Positions 39,046 to 49,727 are shown, counted from the first letter of the stretch. The stretch is DNA of 64,000 bases from Mycolicibacterium sp. HK-90 (GCF_030486405.1 NZ_CP129613.1:6014001-6078000); one strand, 5' to 3'. The notes: generated from the letters alone by a model not told the origin. Numbers and translations: made by a program.

Positions 39046-39810
39046 GTGCGAGTCCCAGCCTGCGTGCGTGTCGGCACCGCGATAGTCAGCAGCGTCGTCG
39101 TCGCTGCGACTGCCCCGGCCATCGTCGACGCTCCCCCCGCCAGTGCCGCTCCCTCCAACATCGCCGGGATGATCGTGTTCCTCGATCCCGGCCACAACGG
39201 CGCCAACGACGCGTCGATCAGCCGCCAGGTGCCCACCGGCCGTGGCGGCACCAAGGACTGTCAGGCCAGCGGCACCTCTACCGACGACGGGTTCCCCGAG
39301 CACACCTTCGCCTGGGACACCACCCTGCGAGTGCGTGCCGCGCTGAACCAGATGGGCGTGCGCACCGCGATGTCACGCGGCAACGACAACGCGCTGGGGC
39401 CATGCGTCGACGAACGCGCGGCGATGGCGAATGCGTTGCGCCCCAACGCGATCGTGTCGATCCACGCCGACGGCGGGCCGGCCAACGGCCGCGGGTTCCA
39501 CGTGCTGTACTCGTCGCCGCCGCTGAACAACGCGCAGGCCGGCCCGTCGGTGCAGTTCGCCCAGACCATGCGCGATCAGCTGTCCGCGTCCGGCATCCCG
39601 CCGGCCACCTACATCGGATCCGGCGGTCTGAATCCTCGCTCGGACATCGCCGGGCTCAACCTGGCGCAGTTCCCGTCGATCCTCGTCGAGTGCGGCAACA
39701 TGAAGAACCCGGTCGACTCGGCACTGATGAAAACCCCGGACGGCCGGCAGAAGTACGCCGAGGCGATCGTCCGGGGCATCGCTGCATACCTGGGTACGCA
39801 GGCGCGCTAG
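39046..39810 (+). CDS. ami1: secreted N-acetylmuramoyl-L-alanine amidase (Rv3717-like)
   Basis: Zinc amidase that cleaves the muramic acid-L-Ala bond of peptidoglycan in the cell wall. 254 aa from GTG 39046 with a signal peptide cleaved near SASAAPSN. Amidase_3 residues: His50 (LDPGHNG), Glu85 (FPEHTF), His140 (VSIHADGG), catalytic Glu215 ([10 protein letters not shown]). Cys72 and Cys120 could form a disulfide. No separate binding domain, as in Rv3717. Tail-to-tail with the SRPBCC gene, whose stop overlaps in a CTAG palindrome. Confidence 0.93.
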   Translation: MRVPACVRVGTAIVSSVVVAATAPAIVDAPPASAAPSNIAGMIVFLDPGHNGANDASISRQVPTGRGGTKDCQASGTSTDDGFPEHTFAWDTTLRVRAALNQMGVRTAMSRGNDNALGPCVDERAAMANALRPNAIVSIHADGGPANGRGFHVLYSSPPLNNAQAGPSVQFAQTMRDQLSASGIPPATYIGSGGLNPRSDIAGLNLAQFPSILVECGNMKNPVDSALMKTPDGRQKYAEAIVRGIAAYLGTQAR

Positions 39811-40247
39811 CTGCCTTCGACTTCCTTCTTCAGGTTCGCCAGCACCTCGTCCTGGATCTTGCGCAGGCCCAGCGGTGCGAAGGTCTTCTCGAAGAAGCCC
39901 TTGATCCCGCCGGCGCCGGTCCAGGTGGTCTTGAGGTTGACCGACGACCCGGTCCCCGCCGGGGCAACGGTCCAGTTGGTCACCAGGCTGGAATTCGCGT
40001 CCTTCTCGATCACCGTGTGCCCGGCCACATCCACCGACGCCTTGACGTCACGCACGCGGGACTCCGTGGCCTGCAGCTTCCAGGTGGCCACGGTGCCGGC
40101 ACCCTGACCGCCCTCGAGCACCTGGTAATCGCGGTAATGCGAGGAAAGGATCTTCGGGCGCACGGTCTGGTAGTCCGCGATCGCGGCGAACACAGCGGCC
40201 GGTTCTGCGTTGATCAGAACCGTGCTGACCGCGCTGACCTGTCCCAT
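39807..40247 (-). CDS. SRPBCC (polyketide cyclase/START-like) family protein
   Basis: 146 aa, one helix-grip domain (SAVSTVLINAEPAAVFAAIADYQTVRPKILSSHYRDY, C-terminal GGIKGFFEKTFAPLGLRKIQDEVLANLKKE). Binds hydrophobic ligands; no catalytic motif. Counterpart of Rv3718c and divergent from bfaA, so a lipid-related role is possible but unproven. Confidence 0.85.
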   Translation of the reverse strand: MGQVSAVSTVLINAEPAAVFAAIADYQTVRPKILSSHYRDYQVLEGGQGAGTVATWKLQATESRVRDVKASVDVAGHTVIEKDANSSLVTNWTVAPAGTGSSVNLKTTWTGAGGIKGFFEKTFAPLGLRKIQDEVLANLKKEVEGS

Positions 40248-40299
40248 CAGTCAAACTCCTTAACTCGTGTCTGCGGTCGCATCGATGGCAACCTCCGAC

Positions 40300-40305
40300 T
40301 AGCGT
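40300..40305 (+). promoter_or_regulatory. -10 box of bfaA (leaderless)
   Basis: TAGCGT six bases before GTG 40312, followed by ATATGT; no Shine-Dalgarno sequence. Confidence 0.5.
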
Positions 40306-40311
40306 ATATGT

Positions 40312-41703
40312 GTGTCTGTTGTTACGACTGACGCACAAGCTGTCCATGCCCAGGGTGTGCAGCGCCTCTTGGACAGTTACCGCGCCATACCGCCCAATGC
40401 GACGGTTCGGCTTGCCAAGCCCACGTCGAACCTCTTCCGTGCGCGAGATCGCAACAAAGCCAAGGGCCTCGACGTCTCCGGTCTCACCAATGTGATTGCC
40501 GTCGACGCCGACGCCCGCACCGCCGACGTGGCAGGCATGTGCACCTACGAAGATCTGGTGGCCGCGACGCTCCCGCACGGCCTCGCACCGCTGGTGGTGC
40601 CGCAACTCAAGACCATCACACTGGGCGGCGCGGTCACCGGGCTGGGCATCGAGTCGACGTCGTTCCGCAACGGCCTGCCGCACGAATCGGTGCTGGAGAT
40701 GGACATTCTCACCGGGACCGGCGAGATCGTCACCGCAAGCCGGGACCGGTGCTCAGACCTCTTTCATGCCTTCCCCAATTCCTATGGCACCCTCGGCTAT
40801 TCGACCCGGTTGCGGATCGAGCTGGAACCTGTCACGCCGTTCGTCGAATTGCGGCACCTGCGGTTCCACTCACTGCCCGAACTGGTCGCCGCGATGGATC
40901 GGATCATCGAGACCGGCGGTCTGGACGGCACACCGGTCGATTACCTCGACGGCGTGGTGTTCAGCGCCGACGAGAGTTACCTGTGCGTCGGGTTCAAGAC
41001 GACGACACCGGGTCCGGTCAGCGACTACACCGGTCAGGACATCTACTACCGCTCGATCCAGCACCCGCAGGGCGAGAAGCACGACCGGCTGACCATCCAC
41101 GACTACCTGTGGCGGTGGGACACCGACTGGTTCTGGTGCTCACGGGCCTTCGGCGCCCAGAACCCGACGATCCGTCGCTTCTGGCCACGCCGACTGCGGC
41201 GCAGCAGCTTCTACTGGAAACTGGTCGGCTACGACCAGCGGTTCGACATCGCCGACCGGATCGAGAAGCGCCACGGCCGGCCACCGCGCGAGCGGGTGGT
41301 GCAGGACATCGAGGTGCCCGTCGAACACTGCGAACCGTTCCTCAAGTGGTTCCTGGACAACATTCCGATCGAACCGATCTGGCTGTGTCCCTTACGGTTA
41401 CGTGAAGACGACCGCAACGGTGCGGGTTGGCCCCTCTATCCACTGCGTACCCACCACACCTACGTCAACGTGGGGTTCTGGTCCTCGGTACCCGTCGGCC
41501 CCGAGGAGGGCCACACCAACAAACTGATCGAGACCAAGGTCAGCGAGCTCGACGGGCACAAGTCCCTGTATTCCGATTCCTACTACTCGCGTGAGGACTT
41601 CGACGAGCTCTACGGCGGCGAGGCCTACAAGACCGTCAAGAAGTCCTACGACCCCGATTCACGTCTGTTTGATCTGTATTCGAAAGCCGTCTTGCGCCGA
41701 TGA
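40312..41703 (+). CDS. bfaA: FAD-dependent 10-methylene reductase for tuberculostearic acid
   Basis: 463 aa FAD_binding_4 (DHCR24-like) oxidoreductase, equivalent to Rv3719 and to BfaA/TmsA. It reduces the 10-methylene group made by BfaB, giving 10-methylstearic (tuberculostearic) acid on phospholipids, with NADPH. FAD segment: TSNLFRARD, VIAVDADARTADVAGMCTYEDLVAATLPHGLAPLVVPQLKTITLGGAVTGLGIESTSFRNG. GTG 40312 appears leaderless. Followed by bfaB after 13 nt. The reaction assignment relies on published work on the mycobacterial pair, as I remember it. Confidence 0.88.
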   Translation: MSVVTTDAQAVHAQGVQRLLDSYRAIPPNATVRLAKPTSNLFRARDRNKAKGLDVSGLTNVIAVDADARTADVAGMCTYEDLVAATLPHGLAPLVVPQLKTITLGGAVTGLGIESTSFRNGLPHESVLEMDILTGTGEIVTASRDRCSDLFHAFPNSYGTLGYSTRLRIELEPVTPFVELRHLRFHSLPELVAAMDRIIETGGLDGTPVDYLDGVVFSADESYLCVGFKTTTPGPVSDYTGQDIYYRSIQHPQGEKHDRLTIHDYLWRWDTDWFWCSRAFGAQNPTIRRFWPRRLRRSSFYWKLVGYDQRFDIADRIEKRHGRPPRERVVQDIEVPVEHCEPFLKWFLDNIPIEPIWLCPLRLREDDRNGAGWPLYPLRTHHTYVNVGFWSSVPVGPEEGHTNKLIETKVSELDGHKSLYSDSYYSREDFDELYGGEAYKTVKKSYDPDSRLFDLYSKAVLRR

Positions 41704-41716
41704 ATGGAGAGCAGCG

Positions 41717-43030
41717 ATGACCACCTTCAAAGAACACTCGACGCACCCAGGAGACCACAAGCTCACCCTCGCCGAGATCCTGGAGATTTTCGCCTCCGGC
41801 TCGATGCCGCTGAAATTCACCGCCTACGACGGCAGTTCCGCGGGGCCGGAGAGTGCCACGCTCGGCCTGGACCTCAAGACCCCGCGCGGCACCACGTATC
41901 TGGCCACCGCCCCCGGCGATCTCGGGTTGGCCCGCGCCTACGTGTCCGGCGACCTGGAACCGCTCGGGGTGCATCCCGGTGACCCCTACCCGCTGCTGTG
42001 CGCGCTGGCCGAGAAGATGGCGTTCAAACGTCCACCGGCCCGGGTGCTGGCCAACATCGTCCGCTCCATCGGCATCGAACATCTCAAGCCCATCGCGCCG
42101 CCTCCCCAGGAGGCGCTGCCGCGGTGGCGCCGGATGATGGAAGGCTTGCGGCACAGCAAGACCCGCGATGCCGATGCGATCCACCACCACTACGACGTCT
42201 CGAACACCTTCTACGAATGGGTGCTCGGGCCGTCGATGACCTACACCTGCGCGTGCTACCCGGACGCCGATGCCGGCCTGGAAGAAGCGCAGGACAACAA
42301 GTACCGGCTGGTGTTCGAGAAGCTGCGGCTGCAACCCGGTGACCGACTGCTCGACGTCGGCTGCGGCTGGGGCGGCATGGTGCGTTACGCGGCGCGCCAC
42401 GGTGTCAACACGCTCGGGGTGACGCTGTCGCGCGAGCAGGCCCGCTGGGCGCGGCAGGCCATCGCCGACGAGGGGCTCAGCGACCTGGCGGAGGTGCGCC
42501 ACGGCGACTACCGCGACATCACCGAGACCGGATTCGACGCAGTGTCCTCGATCGGGCTCACCGAGCACATCGGCGTGCACAACTACCCGGCGTACTTCGG
42601 TTTCCTCAAATCGAAGATGCGACCCGGTGCGCTGCTGCTCAACCACTGCATCACCCGCCACGACAACAGATCCGGTGCCGCCGCAGGCGGATTCATCGAC
42701 CGGTACGTGTTCCCGGACGGGGAACTGACCGGCTCCGGCCGGATCATCGCCGAGGTGCAGGACGTCGGCTTGGAGGTCATGCACGAGGAGAACCTGCGCA
42801 ACCACTACGCGATGACGCTGCGCGATTGGTGCGCCAACCTGGTCGAGCACTGGGACGAGGCCGTGGCCGAGGTCGGGCTGCCCACCGCGAAGGTGTGGGG
42901 CCTGTACATGGCCGGGTCACGCCTCGGCTTCGAGACGAATGTCATCCAGCTGCACCAGGTTCTGGCGGTCAAGCTCGATGACCGCGGCAGCGACGGCGGA
43001 CTGCCGCTGCGGCCGTGGTGGACGGCCTAG
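41717..43030 (+). CDS. bfaB: SAM-dependent oleoyl-phospholipid methyltransferase (cyclopropane synthase family)
   Basis: 437 aa from ATG 41717 behind GGAGAG. CMAS fold: DAIHHHYDVSNTFYEWVLGPSMTYTCACYPD, SAM motif LLDVGCGWGGMVRYAARHG, GLTEHIGVHNY. Transfers a methyl from SAM to the oleate double bond to give 10-methylene stearate, then reduced by BfaA. Counterpart of Rv3720 and TmsB. Compared with mycolate cyclopropane synthases it has an N-terminal extension of about 130 residues. Confidence 0.9.
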   Translation: MTTFKEHSTHPGDHKLTLAEILEIFASGSMPLKFTAYDGSSAGPESATLGLDLKTPRGTTYLATAPGDLGLARAYVSGDLEPLGVHPGDPYPLLCALAEKMAFKRPPARVLANIVRSIGIEHLKPIAPPPQEALPRWRRMMEGLRHSKTRDADAIHHHYDVSNTFYEWVLGPSMTYTCACYPDADAGLEEAQDNKYRLVFEKLRLQPGDRLLDVGCGWGGMVRYAARHGVNTLGVTLSREQARWARQAIADEGLSDLAEVRHGDYRDITETGFDAVSSIGLTEHIGVHNYPAYFGFLKSKMRPGALLLNHCITRHDNRSGAAAGGFIDRYVFPDGELTGSGRIIAEVQDVGLEVMHEENLRNHYAMTLRDWCANLVEHWDEAVAEVGLPTAKVWGLYMAGSRLGFETNVIQLHQVLAVKLDDRGSDGGLPLRPWWTA

Positions 43031-43047
43031 ACGAGGGCCGACTCGCG

Positions 43048-45120
43048 TCAGCTCTCGATCTTGCGTGCGCCCAGCTCGTTCTGCAGCAGTTCCAGCGCAA
43101 CCTCCTCGGGGTCGCGACGCGGCCCGGCCTCGCTTTGCCCGGCTTCGGCGAGCATCTGCTCTTCCTCGTCCTCCTGGGACATCGGCTCGGGTTCCGGCTC
43201 CGGTTCCGGTTCGGGAATGACCCGGCCCGGGCGGGTGGGCACCCGTGGCGGAGGCTTCGCGGCCTTCGGCGGGGGCGGCGGGGCCGTCTCCGCGGTGCCG
43301 ACCTCACAGCGGATCTGCCAATCCACCCCGAGCGCATCCTTCAAGGCATCCCGGATCACGTCGGCATTGCGTGACTCGGTCAGCCGCTTCGCCAGTGGCG
43401 GTGAATCATGGGACAGCACAAGGGTTTTGTCCTCGACGGCCCGCACGATCGCCCCCGATAGCATGACCTCGGTGGTGCGGCTACGTTCGCGGACCTTCTC
43501 CCGCACCGTCGTCCACATGGACCGGACCGCGGCGGCGTTGGGCTCGCCACCGGCAGCCGCGGGCGCCGATACCGGCTCGGGCTCGGGCTCGGGGGCCGGC
43601 GGCTCGGGCTCGAAGTCGGGCTCGGGCGGGAGCGGCGGCTCGGGCTCGGACGCCGGAGCGGGCGTCGGCTCGGGCATCTGAGGCGGGGGCGGTGTGGAGA
43701 CCGGTTCGGGAGCGGCCACCGGCTGCGGCGCGGCGGCGGGTTCGGGAGCAGGCGTCGGGGCCGGCGCGGGTGGGGTGGGCGTCGGGGCCGGCGCAGGCGT
43801 CGGTGGCGTCGGGGCCGGCGCTGGTGGGGTTGGCGTCGGGGCCGGCGGGGGTGCCTCGGCGGCGGCCGGCGTCGCCTGACTGCGGCGGACGAAGGTCTTG
43901 GCCGGCTCGGCAGGCCGGGCCGCCGACGCCTGGGCCTCGCCGGCCGGGATCGACATGTCCAGCCGGGTCTCGATGCGTTCGATGCGCTGCAGCAGGGCCG
44001 ATTCGGTGTCGTGCGCCGACGGCAGCAGCAGCCGCGCGCACACCACTTCGAGCAGCAGCCGGGGTGCGGTGGCCCCGCGCATCTCACCGAGGCCGGCGTG
44101 CACCACCTCGGCGTAGCGCGTCAGCGTGGCCGCGCCCAGCTTGGCGGCCTGCTCACGCATCCGCTCCAGCACGTCGTCCGGGGCGTCCACCACACCCCGG
44201 GTGACCGCGTCGGGCACGGCCTGCAACACAATCAGGTCGCGGAAGCGTTCCAGCAGATCGGTGGCGAAGCGCCGCGGATCATGACCGGCGTCCATCACCG
44301 CCTCCACGGCACCGAACAACGCGGCCGCATCCCCCGCCGCCAGCGCCTCGACCGCGTCGTCGATGAGCGCCATGTCGGTGGCACCGAGCAGGGCCAGCGC
44401 CCGCTGATAGGTGATGTGATTGCCGCCGCCGGCCTGTTCCGAGCCGGCCAGCAGCTGATCGAGCACCGAGAGCGTGTCGCGGGGTGAGCCGCCGCCGGCG
44501 CGGATGACCAGTGGGTACACCGCGTCGTCGACGTTGACGTTCTCTTCGGCGCAGATGCGCTCGAGCAGCGGGCGCATGGTGCGCGGCGCCAGGAGCCGGA
44601 ACGGGTAGTGGTGCGTACGCGACCGGATGGTCGGCAGCACCTTCTCCGGTTCGGTGGTGGCGAAGACGAAGATCAGGTGCTCGGGTGGCTCCTCGACGAT
44701 CTTGAGCAGGGCGTTGAATCCCGCCGTGGTGACCATGTGCGCTTCGTCGATGATGAAGATGCGGTACCGGGATTGCGCGGGGGTGAAGAACGCCCGATCG
44801 CGCAGTTCGCGGGTGTCGTCGACGCCGCCGTGGCTGGCCGCGTCGAGTTCGGTGACGTCAAGATTGCCCGGACCGTTCGGGGCCAGCGCGACGCACGAAT
44901 CGCACACCCCGCACGGAGTCGGCGTGGGCCCCTGCTCGCAGTTGAGCGAGCGGGCCAGGATGCGGGCCGAGGACGTCTTACCGCAGCCACGCGGCCCGGA
45001 GAACAGATACGCGTGGTTGATCCGGCCCGCGGTCAGCGCAGTCGATAGCGGCTCGGTGACATGTTCCTGGCCAACGACTTCCGCGAAGCTTGCCGGCCGG
45101 TATTTGCGGTAGAGAGCCAC
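43048..45120 (-). CDS. dnaX: DNA polymerase III subunit gamma/tau
   Basis: 690 aa clamp-loader ATPase. Walker A GPRGCGKT (42-49), Cys4 zinc module (Cys61, 70, 73, 76), DEAH 125-128, SRC-like motif TTEPEKVLPTIRSR. Residues of about 410-525 are a Pro/Ala/Glu-rich linker of near-repeats (PAPTPTPPAPAP..., then EPEPP...) before a C-terminal tau domain (WTTVREKVRERSRTTEVML...). GTG 45120 with TAGCCT 6 nt upstream looks leaderless. No obvious slippery frameshift signal was identified, so a separate gamma form is not predicted. Confidence 0.96.
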   Translation of the reverse strand: MALYRKYRPASFAEVVGQEHVTEPLSTALTAGRINHAYLFSGPRGCGKTSSARILARSLNCEQGPTPTPCGVCDSCVALAPNGPGNLDVTELDAASHGGVDDTRELRDRAFFTPAQSRYRIFIIDEAHMVTTAGFNALLKIVEEPPEHLIFVFATTEPEKVLPTIRSRTHHYPFRLLAPRTMRPLLERICAEENVNVDDAVYPLVIRAGGGSPRDTLSVLDQLLAGSEQAGGGNHITYQRALALLGATDMALIDDAVEALAAGDAAALFGAVEAVMDAGHDPRRFATDLLERFRDLIVLQAVPDAVTRGVVDAPDDVLERMREQAAKLGAATLTRYAEVVHAGLGEMRGATAPRLLLEVVCARLLLPSAHDTESALLQRIERIETRLDMSIPAGEAQASAARPAEPAKTFVRRSQATPAAAEAPPPAPTPTPPAPAPTPPTPAPAPTPTPPAPAPTPAPEPAAAPQPVAAPEPVSTPPPPQMPEPTPAPASEPEPPLPPEPDFEPEPPAPEPEPEPVSAPAAAGGEPNAAAVRSMWTTVREKVRERSRTTEVMLSGAIVRAVEDKTLVLSHDSPPLAKRLTESRNADVIRDALKDALGVDWQIRCEVGTAETAPPPPPKAAKPPPRVPTRPGRVIPEPEPEPEPEPMSQEDEEEQMLAEAGQSEAGPRRDPEEVALELLQNELGARKIES
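43550..43860 (-). repeat. Pro/Ala/Glu-rich microrepeat in dnaX
   Basis: Imperfect short repeats of GGCGTCGGGGCCGGCG-like units (plus-strand reading) encode PAPTPTPPAP-type and then EPEPP-type linkers. Prone to length variation between strains. Confidence 0.7.
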
Positions 45121-45126
45121 GGGAGA

Positions 45127-45132
45127 AGGCTA
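45127..45132 (-). promoter_or_regulatory. -10 box of dnaX (leaderless)
   Basis: TAGCCT on the minus strand, six bases before GTG 45120, no Shine-Dalgarno sequence. The 61-bp repeat begins about 30 bp further upstream, next to where a -35 would lie. Confidence 0.5.
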
Positions 45133-45162
45133 CCGACTGCGTCTGACGACGCGCCGGTGCCC

Positions 45163-45223
45163 GTTGACTTTGAAACTACGCACACTGCTACCCGCACAAA
45201 TGCAGCGTCAGCTCGAAGTCAAC
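45163..45223. repeat. 61-bp direct repeat, left copy
   Basis: Begins GTTGACTT and ends AAGTCAAC (8-bp terminal inverted repeats). 53 of 61 bases match the right copy at 46209-46269, in the same orientation. It stands between the dnaX promoter and the DUF559-like gene. Confidence 0.85.
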
Positions 45224-45316
45224 CGAGGTTATGCACAGAGCGCGATTCATCCCAGGTCGCGACGCCGAGACCGGCACACACCCATGCTTGTCCCTGCGAC
45301 CGGCGACTCTCGCCGA

Positions 45317-46208
45317 ATGAGTGAGCCCTTCATCGGCACCGAAGCCCTGGCGGCCGGCATCGTCACCCGCTACCAGCTCAACCGCGACCACCGCAGAATC
45401 CTGCCGAACATCTACGTGGACAAGCGAACTGCCGTGTCGCTGCGGCAACGCACCACGGCGGCGTGGTTGTGGTCGGGCCGTAACGCGGTGATCGCGGGAG
45501 CCGCCGCATCGGCGCTCCATGGCCCGAAGTGGGTGGCCGACGACGTTCCGATCGAGTTGATCGTCGCCAAGACCAAGCCACCCGGAAAGGTGATCACGCG
45601 ACAGGACCTGATCTGCGACGGGGAGGTCATGCGCATCGACGGGCTGTCGGTCACGAGCGTCGAGCGCACTGCTTTCGACCTTGGGCGCCGCGGGTTGATC
45701 GGTGCGGCCGTCGCGCGGCTCGACGCACTTGCTCGAGCCACCGGATTGAAGGCCGACGACGTGCTGGCGCTCGCCGCGCGTCACCGCCACGCCCGTGGCC
45801 TGCGGCAACTCGAACGGGCGCTGGATCTATTCGACCCTGGAGGCCAGTCCCCGAAAGAAACCTGGCTGCGGCTGATGCTCATCGACGCAGGTTTTCCGCG
45901 GCCACAGACACAGCTACCGGTGCTCGGGCCCGACGGCTACCCGCGGTACTTCCTCGACCTGGGTTGGGAGGAACTGATGCTGGCGGTCGAATACGAGGGT
46001 GCGCAGCATGCCGATCAGCTCGGCTACGACATCACGCGTTCCGACTACATCACGCGAGTCGGCTGGACCCACGTCAGAGTGGCCGCGGGACACCGACGGC
46101 CCGCCATCATCCTCCGGGTGGGGCATGAATGGGATCGACTTTGGCGGCCAGAGCTCGGGATCGCGCCGCGTCGGCCACCGCTGGCCGGCCCCTCACTGGA
46201 ACTCGGCT

Positions 46209-46213
<5 letters not shown>
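45317..46213 (+). CDS. AbiEi-like N-terminal / DUF559-type nuclease-fold protein
   Basis: 298 aa from ATG 45317. The N-terminal region (GTEALAAGIVTRYQLNRDHRRILPNIYVDK) resembles the winged-helix domain of AbiEi-type antitoxins; RIDGLSVTSVERTAFDL is typical of the middle part. The C-terminus has a PD-(D/E)xK-like endonuclease pattern: Glu182 (SPKETWLRLML), Asp214 and Glu225/Glu227 (FLDLGWEEL...VEYEG), His231. A repetitive family in mycobacteria, function unknown (innate defence or DNA processing are possibilities). It is bracketed by 61-bp direct repeats, so the gene may be mobile or excisable. Confidence 0.75.
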
Positions 46214-47653
<1,440 letters not shown>

Positions 47654-47659
47654 ACTGCG

Positions 47660-47665
47660 AGTGTA
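47660..47665 (-). promoter_or_regulatory. -10 box of the SRP RNA gene
   Basis: TACACT on the minus strand, six bases before the GGACC 5' end at 47653. Confidence 0.55.
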
Positions 47666-47713
47666 ATACCCGGCTGTTCCCCCGGCGTTGACGGGAGCGG
47701 TTCAAGCGTCAGT

Positions 47714-47719
47714 TAGGAT
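47714..47719 (+). promoter_or_regulatory. -10 box of the tRNA-Ser gene
   Basis: TAGGAT seven bases before the first base of the tRNA, placing transcription start at or very near the mature 5' end. Confidence 0.55.
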
Positions 47720-47726
47720 TGCCGAC

Positions 47727-47812
47727 GGAGGATTCGCCTAGTGGCCTATGGCGCTCGCCTGGAACGCGGGTTGGGTTAACAGCCCTCAGGGGTTCAAATC
47801 CCCTATCCTCCG
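47727..47812 (+). tRNA. serV: tRNA-Ser (anticodon GGA)
   Basis: Acceptor stem GGAGGAT / ATCCTCC plus discriminator G; anticodon stem CTCGC / GCGGG with loop CTGGAAC, anticodon GGA; long class II variable arm; T-arm GGGG TTCAAAT CCCC. Reads UCC and UCU codons. CCA is not encoded. Confidence 0.95.
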
Positions 47813-47821
47813 CGCTCGGGT

Positions 47822-47870
47822 CCGGGGTGCGACCTGCTGAATCAACCCTGATCAGCGGTTCGCACCCCGG
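47822..47870 (+). terminator. hairpin after tRNA-Ser
   Basis: Outer stem CCGGGGTGCGA / TCGCACCCCGG, extended inward by GCTGA / TCAGC. It directly follows the tRNA and ends before the ribosome-binding site of the next gene. Confidence 0.75.
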
Positions 47871-47895
47871 CCCAATTAAGTACCCGAGGAGGAGT

Positions 47896-48651
47896 ATGGG
47901 CCGCACCGTCGCGGTGATCTGGCACGCGTCGTTTTCGATCGTGGCCGCCGGCCTCTATTTCTTTTTCGTCCTCCCTCGTTGGCCCGAGCTCACGGGTCAG
48001 ACCTCCCCGACGCTGGGGCTGATCCTGCGCATCGTCACCGGTGTGCTGATCGGCCTGGCGGCTCTGCCGGTGGTGTTCACGCTGCAGCGGACCAAGCGTC
48101 CCGAGCTGTCCACCCCGCAGATGGCGCTGCAGCTGCGGACCGCCTCGATCGCTCTGCACGTGGTGGCCGGAGTGTTGATCGCCGGCACCGCGATCGCCGA
48201 GATCTGGATGTCCCTGGACAGCTTCGGCCCATGGCTCTTCGGGATCTACGGCGCAGCCGCCGCGATCGCCCTGCTCGGCGTCTTCGGGTTCTACCTGGCC
48301 TTCGTCGCCGAACTCCCGCCCCCGCCGCCGAAGCCCGTCAAGATCCGGGAGACGACCGGGCGCCGGGGCCGCAAGGAGGCCGAGGCTGACGAGGCCGAGG
48401 CGACCGAAGTGGTCGAAGAAGCCGAGGCGACGGACGAGACCGACGAGTCCGAAGCGGCTGACGAGGTCACCGAGACCGAAGCGGCTGACGAGTCCGAAGC
48501 GACGGACGAGACCGAGGATGCCGACGAGGAAACCGCCGACGAGGCCTCCTCCGACGACGGCAAGTCCCTGCGTAACCGGCGGCCATCCAGCAAGAGCGCC
48601 ACCTCGCGGCGCGGCTGGCGGAAGCGCGGCGAAGTCTCCGTCGAGGACTGA
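47896..48651 (+). CDS. four-helix membrane protein with acidic repetitive tail (Rv3723-like)
   Basis: 251 aa from ATG 47896 behind GAGGAGGAG. Four transmembrane helices in the first 145 residues (VIWHASFSIVAAGLYFFFVL; ILRIVTGVLIGLAALPVVF; IALHVVAGVLIAGTAIAEIWM; LFGIYGAAAAIALLGVFGFYL), then PPPPPKPVK and a cytoplasmic tail of about 65 residues almost entirely Glu, Asp, Ala and Thr, built of near-repeats (EATDETDESEAADE...), ending in a basic stretch. Counterpart of Rv3723. Function unknown; the tail length probably varies. Confidence 0.85.
   Translation: MGRTVAVIWHASFSIVAAGLYFFFVLPRWPELTGQTSPTLGLILRIVTGVLIGLAALPVVFTLQRTKRPELSTPQMALQLRTASIALHVVAGVLIAGTAIAEIWMSLDSFGPWLFGIYGAAAAIALLGVFGFYLAFVAELPPPPPKPVKIRETTGRRGRKEAEADEAEATEVVEEAEATDETDESEAADEVTETEAADESEATDETEDADEETADEASSDDGKSLRNRRPSSKSATSRRGWRKRGEVSVED
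48375..48555 (+). repeat. tandem acidic-codon repeat
   Basis: Repeated units around GAAGCGGCTGACGAG and GAAGCGACGGACGAGACC encode the Glu/Asp/Ala tail. The units are imperfect, consistent with slippage. Confidence 0.65.
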
Positions 48652-48701
48652 CGCGCGCCTCTCGCGTCGACAGCGGGTACTTGGCCAGCCAAGATGGGTA
48701 T

Positions 48702-49724
48702 ATGAGCAAAGTGAGCTCACAGCCGATCAGAATGATTCTCGCGGCGGTACTGACTGCTGCGGCAGCCGTCGTCGCCCCACTAGCACCCGCCGGCGCCGCA
48801 CCCGGTGACCCCGAGGCGGTCGCCGCTCAGGTCGAACCGTCGGTGGCCCGCATCGACACGGTGGTCGATTACCAGCAGGCGTACGGCATCGGCACCGGCA
48901 TCGTGCTGTCCCCGGGCGGCGAGGTCCTGACGAATTACCACGTCGTCCAGGGCGCCAACACCATCAGCGCCACGGTCGGTGGCCAGAAGTTCCCGGCCGA
49001 CCTGGTCGGCTACGACCGTCAACACGACATCGCGGTGCTGCAGTTGCACGGCGCGGCCGGGCTGCCGCCGGCACCCATCGGCGATTCGACCGCGCTCGCG
49101 CCGGGCCACCTCGTCGTCGCGCTCGGTAACGCCGGGGGCACCGGCTCGCCGCTGACCCGCGAGGTCGGCACCGTCAGCGCATTCGGCCGGACGGTCAACG
49201 CCGAGGACGAACTGACCGGCGCCACCGATCAGATCAACGGCCTGATCGAGTTCGCGGCACCGGTGCGTGCCGGTGACTCCGGCGGCCCGGTGGTCAACTC
49301 GGCAGGACAGGTCGTCGGCATGACCACGGCCGCGTCGGTGAACTTCCGGATGGGGCCCGGCGGCAAGGGGTTCGCGATCCCGATCAATGACGCGATGGGC
49401 ATCGCCGGGCAGATCCGCTCCCGCACCCCGTCGCCTTCGGTCCACATCGGACCGCCGACCATGCTCGGTGTCGGTGTGCGTGCCGCGCAGCAGCAGAACG
49501 GCGGAGTGATCGTCCAGGACGTGGTCCCCGGCGGTCCGGCCGAGGCGGCCGGCCTGATCCCGGGCGATCTGCTGACGTCCATCGACGGCACCCAGCTGGA
49601 TTCGGCGCGCACGCTGACCCTGGTTCTCGATCGGCACTACCCCGGCGACGTCATCGGACTGACCTGGACCGACCGTGCCGGCCAGCAGCACAACGGCAAG
49701 GCCACACTGGCGGCTGGGCCGTAG
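48702..49724 (+). CDS. secreted trypsin-like PDZ serine protease (PepA/Mtb32A-like)
   Basis: 340 aa from ATG 48702 (48681 is possible). Signal peptide to about AGAAPGD. Catalytic triad His80 (LTNYHVV), Asp109 (RQHDIAVLQL), Ser193 (GDSGGPVVN). C-terminal PDZ domain (GGVIVQDVVPGGPAEAAGLIPGDLLTSIDGTQL). Closest family in my memory is the exported antigen PepA (Rv0125). No transmembrane anchor, so secreted to the envelope or medium. Followed after 3 nt by the PucR gene, perhaps read through. Confidence 0.9.
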   Translation: MSKVSSQPIRMILAAVLTAAAAVVAPLAPAGAAPGDPEAVAAQVEPSVARIDTVVDYQQAYGIGTGIVLSPGGEVLTNYHVVQGANTISATVGGQKFPADLVGYDRQHDIAVLQLHGAAGLPPAPIGDSTALAPGHLVVALGNAGGTGSPLTREVGTVSAFGRTVNAEDELTGATDQINGLIEFAAPVRAGDSGGPVVNSAGQVVGMTTAASVNFRMGPGGKGFAIPINDAMGIAGQIRSRTPSPSVHIGPPTMLGVGVRAAQQQNGGVIVQDVVPGGPAEAAGLIPGDLLTSIDGTQLDSARTLTLVLDRHYPGDVIGLTWTDRAGQQHNGKATLAAGP

Positions 49725-49727
49725 TCC

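Noticed and set aside
43550..43860. Repeats in dnaX as a CRISPR array or mobile element
   Set aside because: They are short in-frame coding repeats without spacers, encoding a Pro/Glu linker.
47719..47895. Protein-coding frame across the tRNA
   Set aside because: It overlaps the complete tRNA-Ser gene; the membrane protein has a strong ribosome-binding site at ATG 47896.
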